From Mesorhizobium sp. WSM4311 (GTDB taxonomy: Bacteria > Pseudomonadota > Alphaproteobacteria > Rhizobiales > Rhizobiaceae): 64,000 nucleotides of DNA. This document shows, piece by piece, positions 1 to 7,739 of the stretch (position 1 is the stretch's first letter; each line of letters opens with the position of its first letter). The stretch lies in NCBI RefSeq assembly GCF_002295115.1, contig NZ_NSFV01000019.1:44399-108398 (forward strand), written 5' to 3'. The notes under the pieces were generated by a model. It was given only the letters and a program-made list of their open reading frames with translations, had not been told where the DNA came from and ran no database searches. The position numbers were made by a program, and so were the translations under genes.

Positions 1-404
1 GGGCAGCACTTCAGGGCCGGTTGAAGCCGGGCAGCCGCGTGGTGCTGATCTCCAGCGGCGCGGCATTCAGCGGCGGACCGCCGAACTCCGGCGGCTACTC
101 CGGTGCCAAGCAGATGCAGATGTTCCTTGCCGCCCACAGCCAGAAGGAGGCCGACCGGCTTGGCCTTGGCCTGCGCTTCATGGCACTGGCGCCGATGCGC
201 ATCATGGCCGGCACCGGCGTCGGCCAGCGCGGCATTGCGAGCATCTCCGCCTATCTCGGCATCAGCCCGGCGGATTTCCTGGCCAGCATGAGCGATGTGC
301 AGACGCCCGCCGATGTCGGGCACGCCGTGGTGGCGCTCGCCGGCGGCAAAGTGCCAGGCATCGCCTTCACGGTGAGCGGCAGCGGCCTTGCCGCGGCGGC
401 ATGA
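1..404 (+). CDS. Short-chain dehydrogenase/reductase (SDR), C-terminal part, cut by window start
   Basis: Reading frame 3 is open from the first base and ends at TGA 402-404, so the N-terminal Rossmann half lies outside the window. The visible part has the SDR catalytic serine region (LISSGAA) and the Tyr-x3-Lys motif (GGYSGAK). An internal TTG at 21 is not a likely start. It closely resembles the C-terminal half of the SDR at 52920-53678 (KPGSRV, SSGAA, GGY.G.K, then a glycine-rich tail). It lies 42 bases before an ECF sigma factor gene on the same strand, as the other copy does, so the two are probably co-transcribed. The substrate is unknown. Confidence 0.85.
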   Translation, partial: AALQGRLKPGSRVVLISSGAAFSGGPPNSGGYSGAKQMQMFLAAHSQKEADRLGLGLRFMALAPMRIMAGTGVGQRGIASISAYLGISPADFLASMSDVQTPADVGHAVVALAGGKVPGIAFTVSGSGLAAAA

Positions 405-446
405 GGCGCGCAGGATGCGAGACGAACTCCGCATGGCAGGCTCGAC

Positions 447-1499
447 ATGACAGACGCTCCCGGCCCGTTTGAGCCGCTGAGCCCGACAGGCGGGCCGATC
501 CTCGATCGGCCTGCCTTCGAGCGCCTGACGATGGCCCACCGCCGGACGCTGAAGCTGCATTGCTACCGGATGATGGGCTCGCTGCACGAGGCCGACGATC
601 TCGTCCAGGAGACGTTCCTCAAGGCTTGGCGCGGCCGCGCGCAATTCGACGGGCGCGGCTCGCCGCGCGGCTGGCTCTACACGATCGCCACCAACGCCTG
701 CCTCAACGCCATCAAGGCGCGGTCGTCGGCCCACCGCGTCCTCGAAATGCCCGCGCGGCCGCCGAGCGAAGGGCGCGCCGCCGCCGGGCCGGCGGTCGAA
801 CTCTCCTGGCTGGAGCCCTACCCCGACGCCGAACTGCCGGACCTTGTCGATGGCGAGCCCGGCCCGGATGCGCGCTACGAGACAAATGAGGCCGTGCGGC
901 TGGCCTTCGTCGCCGCCATCCAACTACTGCCGCCGAGGCAACGCGCCTCCCTGCTGCTGTGCGACGTGCTGGGCTGGTCGGCGCTGGAGACCGCGCAATT
1001 GCTGGGCGGTTCGACCGCCTCGGTCAACAGCGCCCTGCAGCGGGCGCGCGCGACGCTTGGCGAGCGCTATCCCGGGGGACGGCCCGAGCAGCGATCGCAG
1101 CCCAACCGAGAGGAAGGCGTGCTGCTCGAACGCTATATCAGCGCCTGGCAGGCCGCCAATCTCGACGGCTTCGTCGCGCTGCTGCGCGAGGACGCCACCT
1201 ACCACATGCCGCCATGGCGCGACTGGTACCAGGGACATCAGGCGATCCACGGTTTCTTCAAAACCGTGTGGGGCAATTTCGCCGGCTACCGCGCCGTGGC
1301 GACACGGGCCAACGGCCAGCCGGCGGTCGCGATCTATGCCCGGCGCCATCAGGAGTCCGAATGGCGCGCGCAATCGCTGCATGTCATCGAGCCGGCCGAT
1401 GGCGCTATCGCCTCGCTGACGATCTATGTCGCCCCGCTCGGCCCTGCCCTGTTCGCCGCCTTCGGCCTGCCGCCGGTCTGGTCCGGACCGGAAGCGTAG
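447..1499 (+). CDS. ECF-type RNA polymerase sigma factor with C-terminal SnoaL-like domain
   Basis: The product has 350 residues, far longer than a minimal ECF sigma. Sigma region 2 lies at about 25-90 (DLVQETFLKAWRG, then a GWLYTIATN segment). Sigma region 4 lies at about 150-205 (LPPRQRASLLL, then a helix-turn-helix ending in ALQRARATL). Residues 215-350 read as a SnoaL/NTF2-like domain (MPPWRDWYQG), the layout of large ECF proteins such as the TIGR02960/ECF41-like groups. No anti-sigma gene is adjacent; in these families the C-terminal domain is thought to control activity itself. The upstream SDR fits the known link of such sigmas with oxidoreductase genes. The exact ECF group is uncertain. 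Confidence 0.9.
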   Translation: MTDAPGPFEPLSPTGGPILDRPAFERLTMAHRRTLKLHCYRMMGSLHEADDLVQETFLKAWRGRAQFDGRGSPRGWLYTIATNACLNAIKARSSAHRVLEMPARPPSEGRAAAGPAVELSWLEPYPDAELPDLVDGEPGPDARYETNEAVRLAFVAAIQLLPPRQRASLLLCDVLGWSALETAQLLGGSTASVNSALQRARATLGERYPGGRPEQRSQPNREEGVLLERYISAWQAANLDGFVALLREDATYHMPPWRDWYQGHQAIHGFFKTVWGNFAGYRAVATRANGQPAVAIYARRHQESEWRAQSLHVIEPADGAIASLTIYVAPLGPALFAAFGLPPVWSGPEA

Positions 1500-1594
1500 C
1501 CGTCGCCTCCACTCCTGACGGAAAGCTGGCAGGAGGCCTGGCCTATAGAACGGCCGGGAGCCCGGCCGTGGCTTCAGCCATCAAGGAGCCAACA

Positions 1595-2050
1595 ATGAAT
1601 TTCGTCTCTGTCCGCATCATCACCTCGGACGTTCAGCGCCTCGTGCGCTTCTACGGCGAGATCACCGGCATGCCGGTGACGGTCTACACGGAGGATTTCG
1701 CCGAACTCGCGACACCTTCCGGCACGGTGGCGATCGGCAGCACGCGCACCTTGATGCTGTTCGGCGGTGACGTCGCCCGCCCCGCCGACAACCACACGGC
1801 CATCCTCGAATTCCGCGTCGGCGATGTCGATGCCGAATTCATCAGGCTGTCGGACTTCATCAGGGACACGACCGTGCAGAAGCCGACCACCATGCCCTGG
1901 GGCAACCGCTCGCTGCTGTTTCGCGACCCCGACGGCAATCTGGTGAATTTCTTCACGCCGGTGACGGCGGAAGCGATCCGGAAGTTCGATAAGTTGGAGG
2001 CGGACGCGCGGCTTGAGTTGGTTCAGCGCCTGGCATCGGGGATTGGCTGA
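1595..2050 (+). CDS. VOC (glyoxalase/bleomycin resistance) family protein
   Basis: A 151-residue single VOC unit with two beta-alpha-beta modules. The first is near the N terminus (VRIITSDVQRLVRFYGEITG) and the second ends in the typical LLFRDPDGNLVNFF motif. The start was set at the ATG at 1595 because AAGGAG lies just before it; the open frame runs much further upstream inside the sigma factor gene but has no coding logic there. VOC proteins bind a metal and act as isomerases, dioxygenases or binding proteins. It follows the sigma factor by 95 bases on the same strand and may be part of its target unit. The substrate cannot be read. Confidence 0.88.
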   Translation: MNFVSVRIITSDVQRLVRFYGEITGMPVTVYTEDFAELATPSGTVAIGSTRTLMLFGGDVARPADNHTAILEFRVGDVDAEFIRLSDFIRDTTVQKPTTMPWGNRSLLFRDPDGNLVNFFTPVTAEAIRKFDKLEADARLELVQRLASGIG

Positions 2051-2065
2051 AGCCACCCAACGCGT

Positions 2066-2247
2066 CGTCATCCTAGGGCGAAGCAGGAGCGCAGCTCCGT
2101 CGCGGAGACCCTAGGATCCATGCCGGGACCTTCGACGTAGAGTGCAGCGGAGCAGTATTCTGCACCGTAGCGGCGCCTAGAAGTCGCGGCATGGATCCTC
2201 GGATCTGCGCCGCGTCGCTTCGCTCCTTGCTTCGCCCGTGGATGACG
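2066..2247. repeat. Intergenic palindromic repeat element (about 180 bp)
   Basis: The two ends are inverted copies: GTCATCCTAGGGCGAAGCAG at 2066-2085 mirrors the sequence at about 2225-2247 (GCTTCGCCCGTGGATGAC read backwards). The interior also folds on itself around GGATCCATGCCG and CGGCATGGATCC. No gene fits this 238-base gap. Such large imperfect palindromes between convergent genes are common in rhizobial genomes and are non-autonomous. Confidence 0.75.
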
Positions 2248-2288
2248 AAGCGATGCGCGTTCCCGCGAGTGGGCCGCAGCGATGCCCG

Positions 2289-2870
2289 CTACTTCAGGTT
2301 CCATTTGCGCACGACCGGCTCGCCGAGATCATGCTCGTAGCCGAGCACGCTGATGCTTGCCGTATCGAGCACGAACAGCGCGCCGCCTTCCGGCGGCAGG
2401 CCGAGCCAGCGGGCGGCGAGCACGCGCAGGAAATGCGCGCTGGAAAAGATCAGGATCGAGCCGCCAGCTTCGCGAAGCTGTCTGATGATCCTGTCGGCAC
2501 GGGCGCCGACATCGGCGGCCGTCTCGCCTCGCGGGCAGCCGTCGCGAAACACGTTCCAGCCTGGCCGCTCGGCCAGGATGTCCTTGGTGGTGCGCCCCTC
2601 ATAGGCGCCGTAGTCCCACTCCTGCAGATCATCGTTTCTGACGCTCTCACCGCCAAAGCCAGCCAGCACGCTGGTGTTGTAGGCGCGCTGCGAGGGGCTC
2701 GACCACACCGCCGAGAACGACAGGCCCGCGAGCCGCTGCGCCACGCCCCGCGCGGCCGCCTCGCCCGCAGCCGTCAGCGGCATGTCGGTGCGGCCGGTAT
2801 GCTGCCCCGAAAGGCTCCACGCCGTCTCGCCGTGCCGGACCAAATGGATTTGCGGATACGCGCTGCTCAT
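2289..2870 (-). CDS. Histidine phosphatase family protein (phosphoglycerate-mutase-like)
   Basis: A 193-residue protein with the RHG catalytic motif at the N terminus (LVRHGETAW), where His carries the phosphate, and an acidic follow-up (EWDYGAYEGRT) that fits the family's proton donor. A second His lies in IFSSAHFLRVLAARWL. The ATG at 2870 was preferred over the one at 2900 because GAAGGG sits 7 bases before it. The family covers sugar-phosphate phosphatases, CobC-like enzymes and mutases, and the physiological substrate cannot be chosen. It stands alone, convergent with the VOC gene across the repeat element. Confidence 0.9.
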   Translation of the reverse strand: MSSAYPQIHLVRHGETAWSLSGQHTGRTDMPLTAAGEAAARGVAQRLAGLSFSAVWSSPSQRAYNTSVLAGFGGESVRNDDLQEWDYGAYEGRTTKDILAERPGWNVFRDGCPRGETAADVGARADRIIRQLREAGGSILIFSSAHFLRVLAARWLGLPPEGGALFVLDTASISVLGYEHDLGEPVVRKWNLK

Positions 2871-3141
2871 ACGCTCGGCCCTTCGTTGATGTCGGGCCAA
2901 AGCTGTAGCGGTCGGCGCAAGGGAGCGAAAGACCCGGCGACCATCGCGGCAGGCGGTCGGGGCGCAACCGAGCCAAAGCCAACAGGGATACCGGAAGATC
3001 GCCGCGGCACGCCCCTCGTCTGGCCCTGATCCACATGACGCTGGCCCTGTGAGCAGCCCGGCGGCGCAACTATATCAGGAGGGAGCCACCAAGGCTCCCG
3101 CCCCCAAGGGCGCCAACCCTTGCACAACAGGTCAGATCATC

Positions 3142-3591
3142 ATGTACAAACATCTGCTCATCGCCACCGACGGGTCGGAACTGGCCGACAAGGGCGTTGC
3201 CCATGGCCTCACATTGGCAAAAGGCATCGGCGCCGCCGTCACCTTCGTCACCGTCTCGGAACCGTTCCCCATCTTGGCCTGGGGCGGCGCGATGGCCGGC
3301 TACGCGGCGGGCGACGAACTGGTCGTCTACCAGGAAGAGGCGCGTAAATATGGCAAGGAGGTTCTGGCCAAGTGCAAGGCCTCGGCCGATGCAGCGGGCG
3401 TGTCCGCCAAGCTTGTGCATGTCGAGGACAAGCGGCCCGCCGAGGCGATCCTGGAACTGTCGCAGGCGCAGGGCTGCGACCTGATCGTGATGGCCTCGCA
3501 TGGCCGCCGCGGCCTGGGCAAGCTGCTTCTGGGCAGCCAGACTGCGGAAGTGCTGTCCTACACCGCGATTCCGGTGCTGGTCGTTCGGTAA
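3142..3591 (+). CDS. Universal stress protein (UspA family)
   Basis: A 149-residue single Usp domain. It starts with the usual hydrophobic strand and acidic loop (MYKHLLIATDGSELADKG) and ends with the ATP-binding glycine pattern (GRRGLGKLLLGSQT) and the closing strand IPVLVVR. An in-frame start at 3049 exists, but the added 31 residues do not resemble the family, so the ATG at 3142 was chosen. It is a soluble cytoplasmic protein, monocistronic here. Usp proteins bind ATP and are induced in stationary phase or low oxygen. No specific partner is suggested by the neighbours. Confidence 0.93.
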   Translation: MYKHLLIATDGSELADKGVAHGLTLAKGIGAAVTFVTVSEPFPILAWGGAMAGYAAGDELVVYQEEARKYGKEVLAKCKASADAAGVSAKLVHVEDKRPAEAILELSQAQGCDLIVMASHGRRGLGKLLLGSQTAEVLSYTAIPVLVVR

Positions 3592-3640
3592 TAGATCGGC
3601 CGGCGCTCATGCCCTTGAGGTCAACGCGGCAGGATTTATA

Positions 3641-3669
3641 TTGTACGGATTCAATCCGTACCGTATTAT
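3641..3669 (+). promoter_or_regulatory. Promoter with overlapping 19-bp perfect palindrome: probable TacA operator
   Basis: TTGTAC (3641-3646) and TATTAT (3664-3669) are separated by 17 bases and form a good sigma-70-type promoter. Between and over them lies GTACGGATTCAATCCGTAC at 3643-3661, a perfect palindrome with 9-base arms. Its position 29 bases before tacA fits autorepression by the ribbon-helix-helix antitoxin. Confidence 0.65.
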
Positions 3670-3689
3670 CATGAGCAAAGGGGATACCT

Positions 3690-3965
3690 ATGCCGCGCAA
3701 CGTCAGTGACAACGGTCGAATCGATTTTCGGATTGCGCCCGAAGCGAAAGCTGTGATCGCTCGTGCGGCAGCCTTGTCGAATGTCGGCCTGACCGAGTTC
3801 GTCACGCGTTCGGCACTGCGTGACGCCCAAGCCACGATCGAGCGCGCGGAACATCTTGCGCTATCAGAACGGGACAGTCTGCGTATCCTCGACCTGCTTG
3901 AGAACCCACCCTCCCCGACCAACCGTCTTATCCGCGCCGCCAAGGCCGGTCAGACCCTCGCGTGA
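3690..3965 (+). CDS. tacA: DUF1778 antitoxin (TacA-type, ribbon-helix-helix)
   Basis: A 91-residue protein. The N-terminal half is a ribbon-helix-helix DNA-binding domain typical of DUF1778 (RIDFRIAPEAKAVIARAAAL, then TEFVTRSALRDA). The C-terminal tail (LLENPPSPTNRLIRAAK) is the extended peptide that wraps the acetyltransferase toxin in this family. AAAGGGGA lies shortly before the ATG. The stop codon overlaps the start of the toxin gene by four bases, so the two are translated together. Known function: neutralises the partner GNAT toxin and represses its own promoter. Confidence 0.92.
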   Translation: MPRNVSDNGRIDFRIAPEAKAVIARAAALSNVGLTEFVTRSALRDAQATIERAEHLALSERDSLRILDLLENPPSPTNRLIRAAKAGQTLA

Positions 3966-4480
3966 ACTCCACTACCTGGCAGGAAACGCCGATCGGGAAA
4001 CAGCATGACCGTGCCGCCTTCGACTGCGGCGACACGGACCTCGACACCTATTTGCAGCGCTTCGCCCGTCAAAACCATGAAAGCGGTGGCGCGAAAACTT
4101 TCGTTGCCGTGACGGCGCAAGATCCTTCGCGCATCCTAGGGTTCTATTCTCTCAGCCCGGCTTCGATCGACTTTGTCCGGACGCCGGCCATCGCCAGACG
4201 CGGCCTTGGCCGCTATGAGGTGCCGGTCTACCGTCTAGGTCGGCTCGCAGTGGATCGTTCGATACAAGGCCGTGGCCTCGGCGGCGGTTTGCTGCTCGCT
4301 GCCGGAAAGCGCTGTATGGCAGTCGCGGAGGAAGTCGGCGGCGTTGCCTTGCTGATCGATGCCAAAGGGGATCAGGCGGCACGCTGGTATGAGGGTTACG
4401 GTGCGGTCCGTCTCGACGACGCGCCGTTGTCCCTGATCCTGCCTTTCGCCGTTATCGCCAAGGCGATAGCTGCGTTCTGA
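3962..4480 (+). CDS. tacT: GNAT-family tRNA-acetylating toxin (TacT-type)
   Basis: A 172-residue Gcn5-type N-acetyltransferase starting at GTG inside the antitoxin stop (GTGA overlap). The acetyl-CoA loop is visible as VDRSIQGRGLGGGLL, and the C-terminal ARWYEGYGAV holds the tyrosine used by TacT-like toxins. Family members acetylate charged aminoacyl-tRNAs and stop translation until the antitoxin is restored. The pair is complete and shows no break, so it is probably active. Which tRNA is the target cannot be told from sequence. Confidence 0.92.
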   Translation: MNSTTWQETPIGKQHDRAAFDCGDTDLDTYLQRFARQNHESGGAKTFVAVTAQDPSRILGFYSLSPASIDFVRTPAIARRGLGRYEVPVYRLGRLAVDRSIQGRGLGGGLLLAAGKRCMAVAEEVGGVALLIDAKGDQAARWYEGYGAVRLDDAPLSLILPFAVIAKAIAAF

Positions 4481-4580
4481 ACACCTGCGGCGGTGCTGGT
4501 GGTTCGCCAAGCCTGGCCCTTAGAGGCAGAATCCGGCATGCGTCAGCTATTCGTTTAGCCGTGCCGGAGGGAAACAACGA

Positions 4581-5138
4581 ATGGCGCATGAGGATCACAC
4601 CAGGGTAATCCCCGGGAGAACGCCGCAATCGGCGGCCATGCTGGCGGACGTCAAACGGGCGATGGCGATCACCGCCCGTCTCAACCGGTTGACGTTCAAC
4701 GACGCCGACGAGGTCCGCGCCCTGTTCAGCGAACTGATCGGCAGGAAGGTCGACGACAGCTTCCTGCTGATCCCGCCCTTCTACGCGACCGGCGGGGCCG
4801 ACACCCGCGTTGGCCGCAATGTCTTCATCAATCAGAACTGCACGTTTTATGATCTTGGCGGGCTCGACATTGCCGACGATGTGCTGATCGGGCCGAATGT
4901 CAGCCTCATCACGTCAGGCCATCCGCTCGAACCGTCGCGGCGCCGTGCCTTCACGACGGCAAGGCCGATCGTCATCGAGCGCAATGTCTGGATCGCCGCC
5001 GGCGCGACGGTCATCGGCGGCGTGACCATCGGCGAAAATTCCGTCGTCGCGGCGGGCTCGGTGGTGACCAGGGACGTTCCCGCGAACACGCTCGTCGGCG
5101 GCAACCCGGCGCGGGTTATCAGGTCGATTGCCGAGTGA
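4581..5138 (+). CDS. Sugar O-acetyltransferase, hexapeptide-repeat (maltose/NodL-type)
   Basis: A 185-residue left-handed beta-helix acetyltransferase. The N-terminal segment (LADVKRAMAITARLN) matches the maltose/galactoside acetyltransferase cap. The core shows hexapeptide repeats (VGRNVFINQNC, IADDVLIGPNVSLITSGHPL, ERNVWIAAGATVIGGVTIG), with the catalytic His in the SGHPL loop and the closing GNPARVIR motif. It would transfer acetyl from acetyl-CoA to a sugar hydroxyl. NodL belongs to the same family, but no nod gene or nod box is near, so a Nod-factor role is not supported. It is convergent with the exporter gene, 7 bases away. Confidence 0.92.
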   Translation: MAHEDHTRVIPGRTPQSAAMLADVKRAMAITARLNRLTFNDADEVRALFSELIGRKVDDSFLLIPPFYATGGADTRVGRNVFINQNCTFYDLGGLDIADDVLIGPNVSLITSGHPLEPSRRRAFTTARPIVIERNVWIAAGATVIGGVTIGENSVVAAGSVVTRDVPANTLVGGNPARVIRSIAE

Positions 5139-5145
5139 GGCCACT

Positions 5146-5913
5146 TCACATCAGCGCCTCCAGCGCGAGATACACCCCCAGCGCCAGCAGCCCGACAAGG
5201 AACACCCTGCGAAAAGTCTCGACGCTCATCCTCTGGCGCAGCGCCTGGCCGATGAACAGGCCGCCCAGCGCCGGGAGCAGCGCCAGGATCGAGCCCGTCA
5301 GTTGCGCCGTCGGCGACGCGAAAGCCCCTGTCCTGAACAGGCCGAGGGCAAGCGCCGCCGTCGAGACGGTGAAGGACAGGCCGAGCGCCTGGATGAGATC
5401 TTCCTTCTCCAGCCGCAGCGACTGCAGATAGGGCACCGCCGGAATGACGAAGACGCCGGTCGCGCCGGTGACCAGCCCGGTCGCCACGCCGACCAGCGGG
5501 GACATCAAGGCCTCGTGGCGCACCGGCGTGGTGAAGCCAAGCCTGAGGAGGCCGAGAATGGCGTAAAGCACAAGCGCCGCGCCGAGCCCCGCCGAGGCCG
5601 CGCCCGCATGCGCGCCGGTGAGCATCCCTGCCCCGGCGACGGTGCCCAGCATGATGCCGGCCATCATCGTCCACAGCCGCCTGCACAGGCCGCCGAAGGC
5701 GGGGCCGGTGAACAACTGCCAGAGATTGGTGACCAGCGACGGGATCAACAGCAAAGCGGCGGCCTCGGCCGGCGGCATCGTCACCGCCAGCAGGCCCATC
5801 GCCACGGTCGGCAGGCCCATGCCGACGACCCCCTTGACGAAACCGGCGGCGAGGAAAACGGCGCCGATCCAGGCGATGATGCCGGCGCTCAGCATGCCCA
5901 CGGGATCAATCAT
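5146..5913 (-). CDS. TauE/SafE-family sulfite/organosulfur exporter, inner membrane
   Basis: A 255-residue polytopic protein with about eight hydrophobic segments in two halves, each opening with the family's glycine-rich motif (FVKGVVGMGLPTVAMG; VGVATGLVTGATGVFVIP). The ATG at 5913 was chosen because upstream frame sequence is arginine-rich noise, and because this ATG overlaps the stop of the small ORF at 5906-6100 (ATGATTGA), implying coupled translation. Family members export sulfite, sulfoacetate or similar anions. The divergent LysR regulator 312 bases away is the likely controller. The substrate is unproven. Confidence 0.9.
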   Translation of the reverse strand: MIDPVGMLSAGIIAWIGAVFLAAGFVKGVVGMGLPTVAMGLLAVTMPPAEAAALLLIPSLVTNLWQLFTGPAFGGLCRRLWTMMAGIMLGTVAGAGMLTGAHAGAASAGLGAALVLYAILGLLRLGFTTPVRHEALMSPLVGVATGLVTGATGVFVIPAVPYLQSLRLEKEDLIQALGLSFTVSTAALALGLFRTGAFASPTAQLTGSILALLPALGGLFIGQALRQRMSVETFRRVFLVGLLALGVYLALEALM

Positions 5914-6100
5914 GCAGCAGCATGTCAGCCGCATCGGCATCCGGTTTTGCCGGCACGGCATCATGGCTGGCGGGAACCGCCGTCGTGCATCCGCGCAGGC
6001 CAGGCTGCGCCTGCGCCATGGCAAGCGAGGCCACGGCGACCGCAAGCGCCATCGCCATGCCTTCAAGAATACCAAGCCGGCCTGTCGCTTTTTCGCTCAT
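5906..6100 (-). CDS. Small putative exported or membrane-anchored protein
   Basis: A 64-residue ORF with GGAG 7 bases before its ATG. Residues 10-32 form one hydrophobic segment ending in an alanine-rich stretch (AVASLAMAQAQP), either a signal peptide or a single anchor. The rest is short, polar, and carries one Cys. Its stop overlaps the start of the TauE gene by 8 bases, so it looks like the first cistron of that operon. I do not recognise the family. Confidence 0.55.
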   Translation of the reverse strand: MSEKATGRLGILEGMAMALAVAVASLAMAQAQPGLRGCTTAVPASHDAVPAKPDADAADMLLHD

Positions 6101-6225
6101 GGCAAATCTCCATCGCAAAAGATTTGACGGACATCCGGCCCGCGCACAATGTGGAAGTTGCGCTGCCAGCCTTCGTCCAGGCCGAAGGCTAAGGCCAACA
6201 TCGCGTACCGCGCAGGAGCAAAAAG

Positions 6226-7143
6226 ATGCGCTTCGATCTCACCGATCTCCGGCTGTTCCTGCTGGTGGCCGAGCGCGGCAGCATCACCCATGGCGCCGAG
6301 CTTGCCGGGCTGGCACTGGCCTCGGCGAGCGCCCGCATCAAGGGCATGGAGGAGCGGCTCGGCGCGCCGCTTCTGGAGCGCCGCCGCCGTGGCGTGGTGC
6401 CGACTGCCGCCGGCCAGGCGCTGCTGCACCATGCGCGGGCCGTGCAGAACCAGATCGAGGCGATGGCCGGCGACCTCGGCGCCTATGCCGGCGGCCTGCG
6501 CGCCCGCGTGCGGCTGATGGCCAACACCGCCGCCACGGCCGAACTTTTACGCGACACCTTGCCGGCCTTCCTGGCGGCCCATCCCGGCATCGACATCGAT
6601 TTGGAGGAGCGCCCCAGCCACGAGATCGCCGAGGCGGTGGCGAGCGGTGCGGCCGATCTCGGCATCGCCGCGACCTGGGCCGGCCTTGCGCATCTCGAAC
6701 AGAAACCGTTCTTCATCGACCGGCTGGTGGTGATCGCCGCGCGCAACTGGCCGGGGCTCGCCGGCCTGCGTGCCGTCAGCCTCGCCGACATGCTGGGCGA
6801 ATCCTTCGTTGGCCTCGGCCTCGGCCACGCCCTGCAGGAGCACATCACCCGCCAGGCCGCCCGCCTGGGCGGCCATCTGCATATCCGCATCCGCGTGCCC
6901 GGGCTCGACAATGTCTGCCGGCTGGTCGCGCAAGGCGCCGGCATCGCCATCGTGCCGGAAAGCGCCGCCCGACATTCGGCTCGCACGCTGCGCAGCCTGC
7001 GGCTGACCGACGACTGGGCGACCCGCCAGCTCAATTTGTGCGCCCGCAGCTTCGACGAACTGACGCCGCAGGCAAAGCTTCTGGCCGCAGCGCTTGATCC
7101 CGCCTCCCCGCATGGGGAGGAGATGGTCATAGCCCAGAGATGA
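6226..7143 (+). CDS. LysR-family transcriptional regulator
   Basis: A 305-residue LTTR. The N-terminal winged helix-turn-helix is at 1-60 (FDLTDLRLFLLVAERGSITH, then ASARIKGMEERLGAPLLERR), followed by a PBP-like effector domain. AGGAG sits 12 bases before the ATG. It is divergent from the small ORF/TauE operon across 125 bases, the classic arrangement for an LTTR and its target, so it probably controls the exporter. The effector is unknown. It ends before an AT-rich spacer and the Lrp gene. Confidence 0.93.
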   Translation: MRFDLTDLRLFLLVAERGSITHGAELAGLALASASARIKGMEERLGAPLLERRRRGVVPTAAGQALLHHARAVQNQIEAMAGDLGAYAGGLRARVRLMANTAATAELLRDTLPAFLAAHPGIDIDLEERPSHEIAEAVASGAADLGIAATWAGLAHLEQKPFFIDRLVVIAARNWPGLAGLRAVSLADMLGESFVGLGLGHALQEHITRQAARLGGHLHIRIRVPGLDNVCRLVAQGAGIAIVPESAARHSARTLRSLRLTDDWATRQLNLCARSFDELTPQAKLLAAALDPASPHGEEMVIAQR

Positions 7144-7238
7144 TACGGGCCTTGCTGTTATTAAAAATTTCCCATAGTGTCTTTTCACATAAGAAAGAAA
7201 AGCGCATCAATTTATCTCATTTGTGAAAGACTGGCACT

Positions 7239-7739
7239 TTGCGGGAACATCTCGATCTGACCGATCGGCGGCTGGTCAAACAGCTGTCGCAGGACGCCCA
7301 GCCGGGCATCAACCGCCTTGCCGAGATCTTGGCGATTTCGGTGCCGACGGTGCGGTCGCGGCTGCGCAATTTGCTCGACCGCAATTTGCTCAAGATCGTC
7401 GGCCTGCTGAACCTCACCGAGCGGCCGGAACTGATCTCGGCTATTGTCGGCATCAATGCCCAGGGGCGCGGCCGGGCCCGCGAACTGGCGCAGCGCATTT
7501 CCGAACTGCCATTCGTCAACTCGGCCTCGGTGGTCACCGGACGCTTCGACATCATCGTCGACGTGACGGTGGCCGGTGACGTCGCTGATCTCTATCGCGT
7601 CACCAGCGAACTGATCCCGGGCGCCGGCGAGCCGGGCGAGGTCGTGCGCAGCGAGACCTTCGTCGTCATGGCGTCCTGCAACAAATGGGTCAGCCTGCCC
7701 GAAGGCTGCTGGTCGGACGACCGCAAGGAGCCGGCATGA
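7239..7739 (+). CDS. Lrp/AsnC-family transcriptional regulator
   Basis: A 166-residue protein with an N-terminal helix-turn-helix (LTDRRLVKQLSQDA, INRLAEILAISVPTVRSRLRNL) and a C-terminal RAM/ACT-like ligand domain (AIVGINAQGRGRARELAQRI, VTGRFDIIVDVTV). The only in-frame start is TTG at 7239, because a stop (TGA 7224-7226) lies just upstream. The AT-rich stretch at 7150-7230 probably holds its promoter. Its stop overlaps the ATG of the next gene (ATGA). Lrp-type regulators sense amino acids, fitting the downstream amino-acid enzyme and ABC transporter. Confidence 0.9.
   Translation: MREHLDLTDRRLVKQLSQDAQPGINRLAEILAISVPTVRSRLRNLLDRNLLKIVGLLNLTERPELISAIVGINAQGRGRARELAQRISELPFVNSASVVTGRFDIIVDVTVAGDVADLYRVTSELIPGAGEPGEVVRSETFVVMASCNKWVSLPEGCWSDDRKEPA

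Noticed and set aside
2066..2247. Possible insertion sequence
   Set aside because: There are inverted ends but no transposase frame and no target-site duplication; it fits a non-autonomous palindromic repeat.
4581..5138. NodL (Nod-factor acetyltransferase)
   Set aside because: Same family, but no nod genes or nod box nearby; the general sugar acetyltransferase call is safer.
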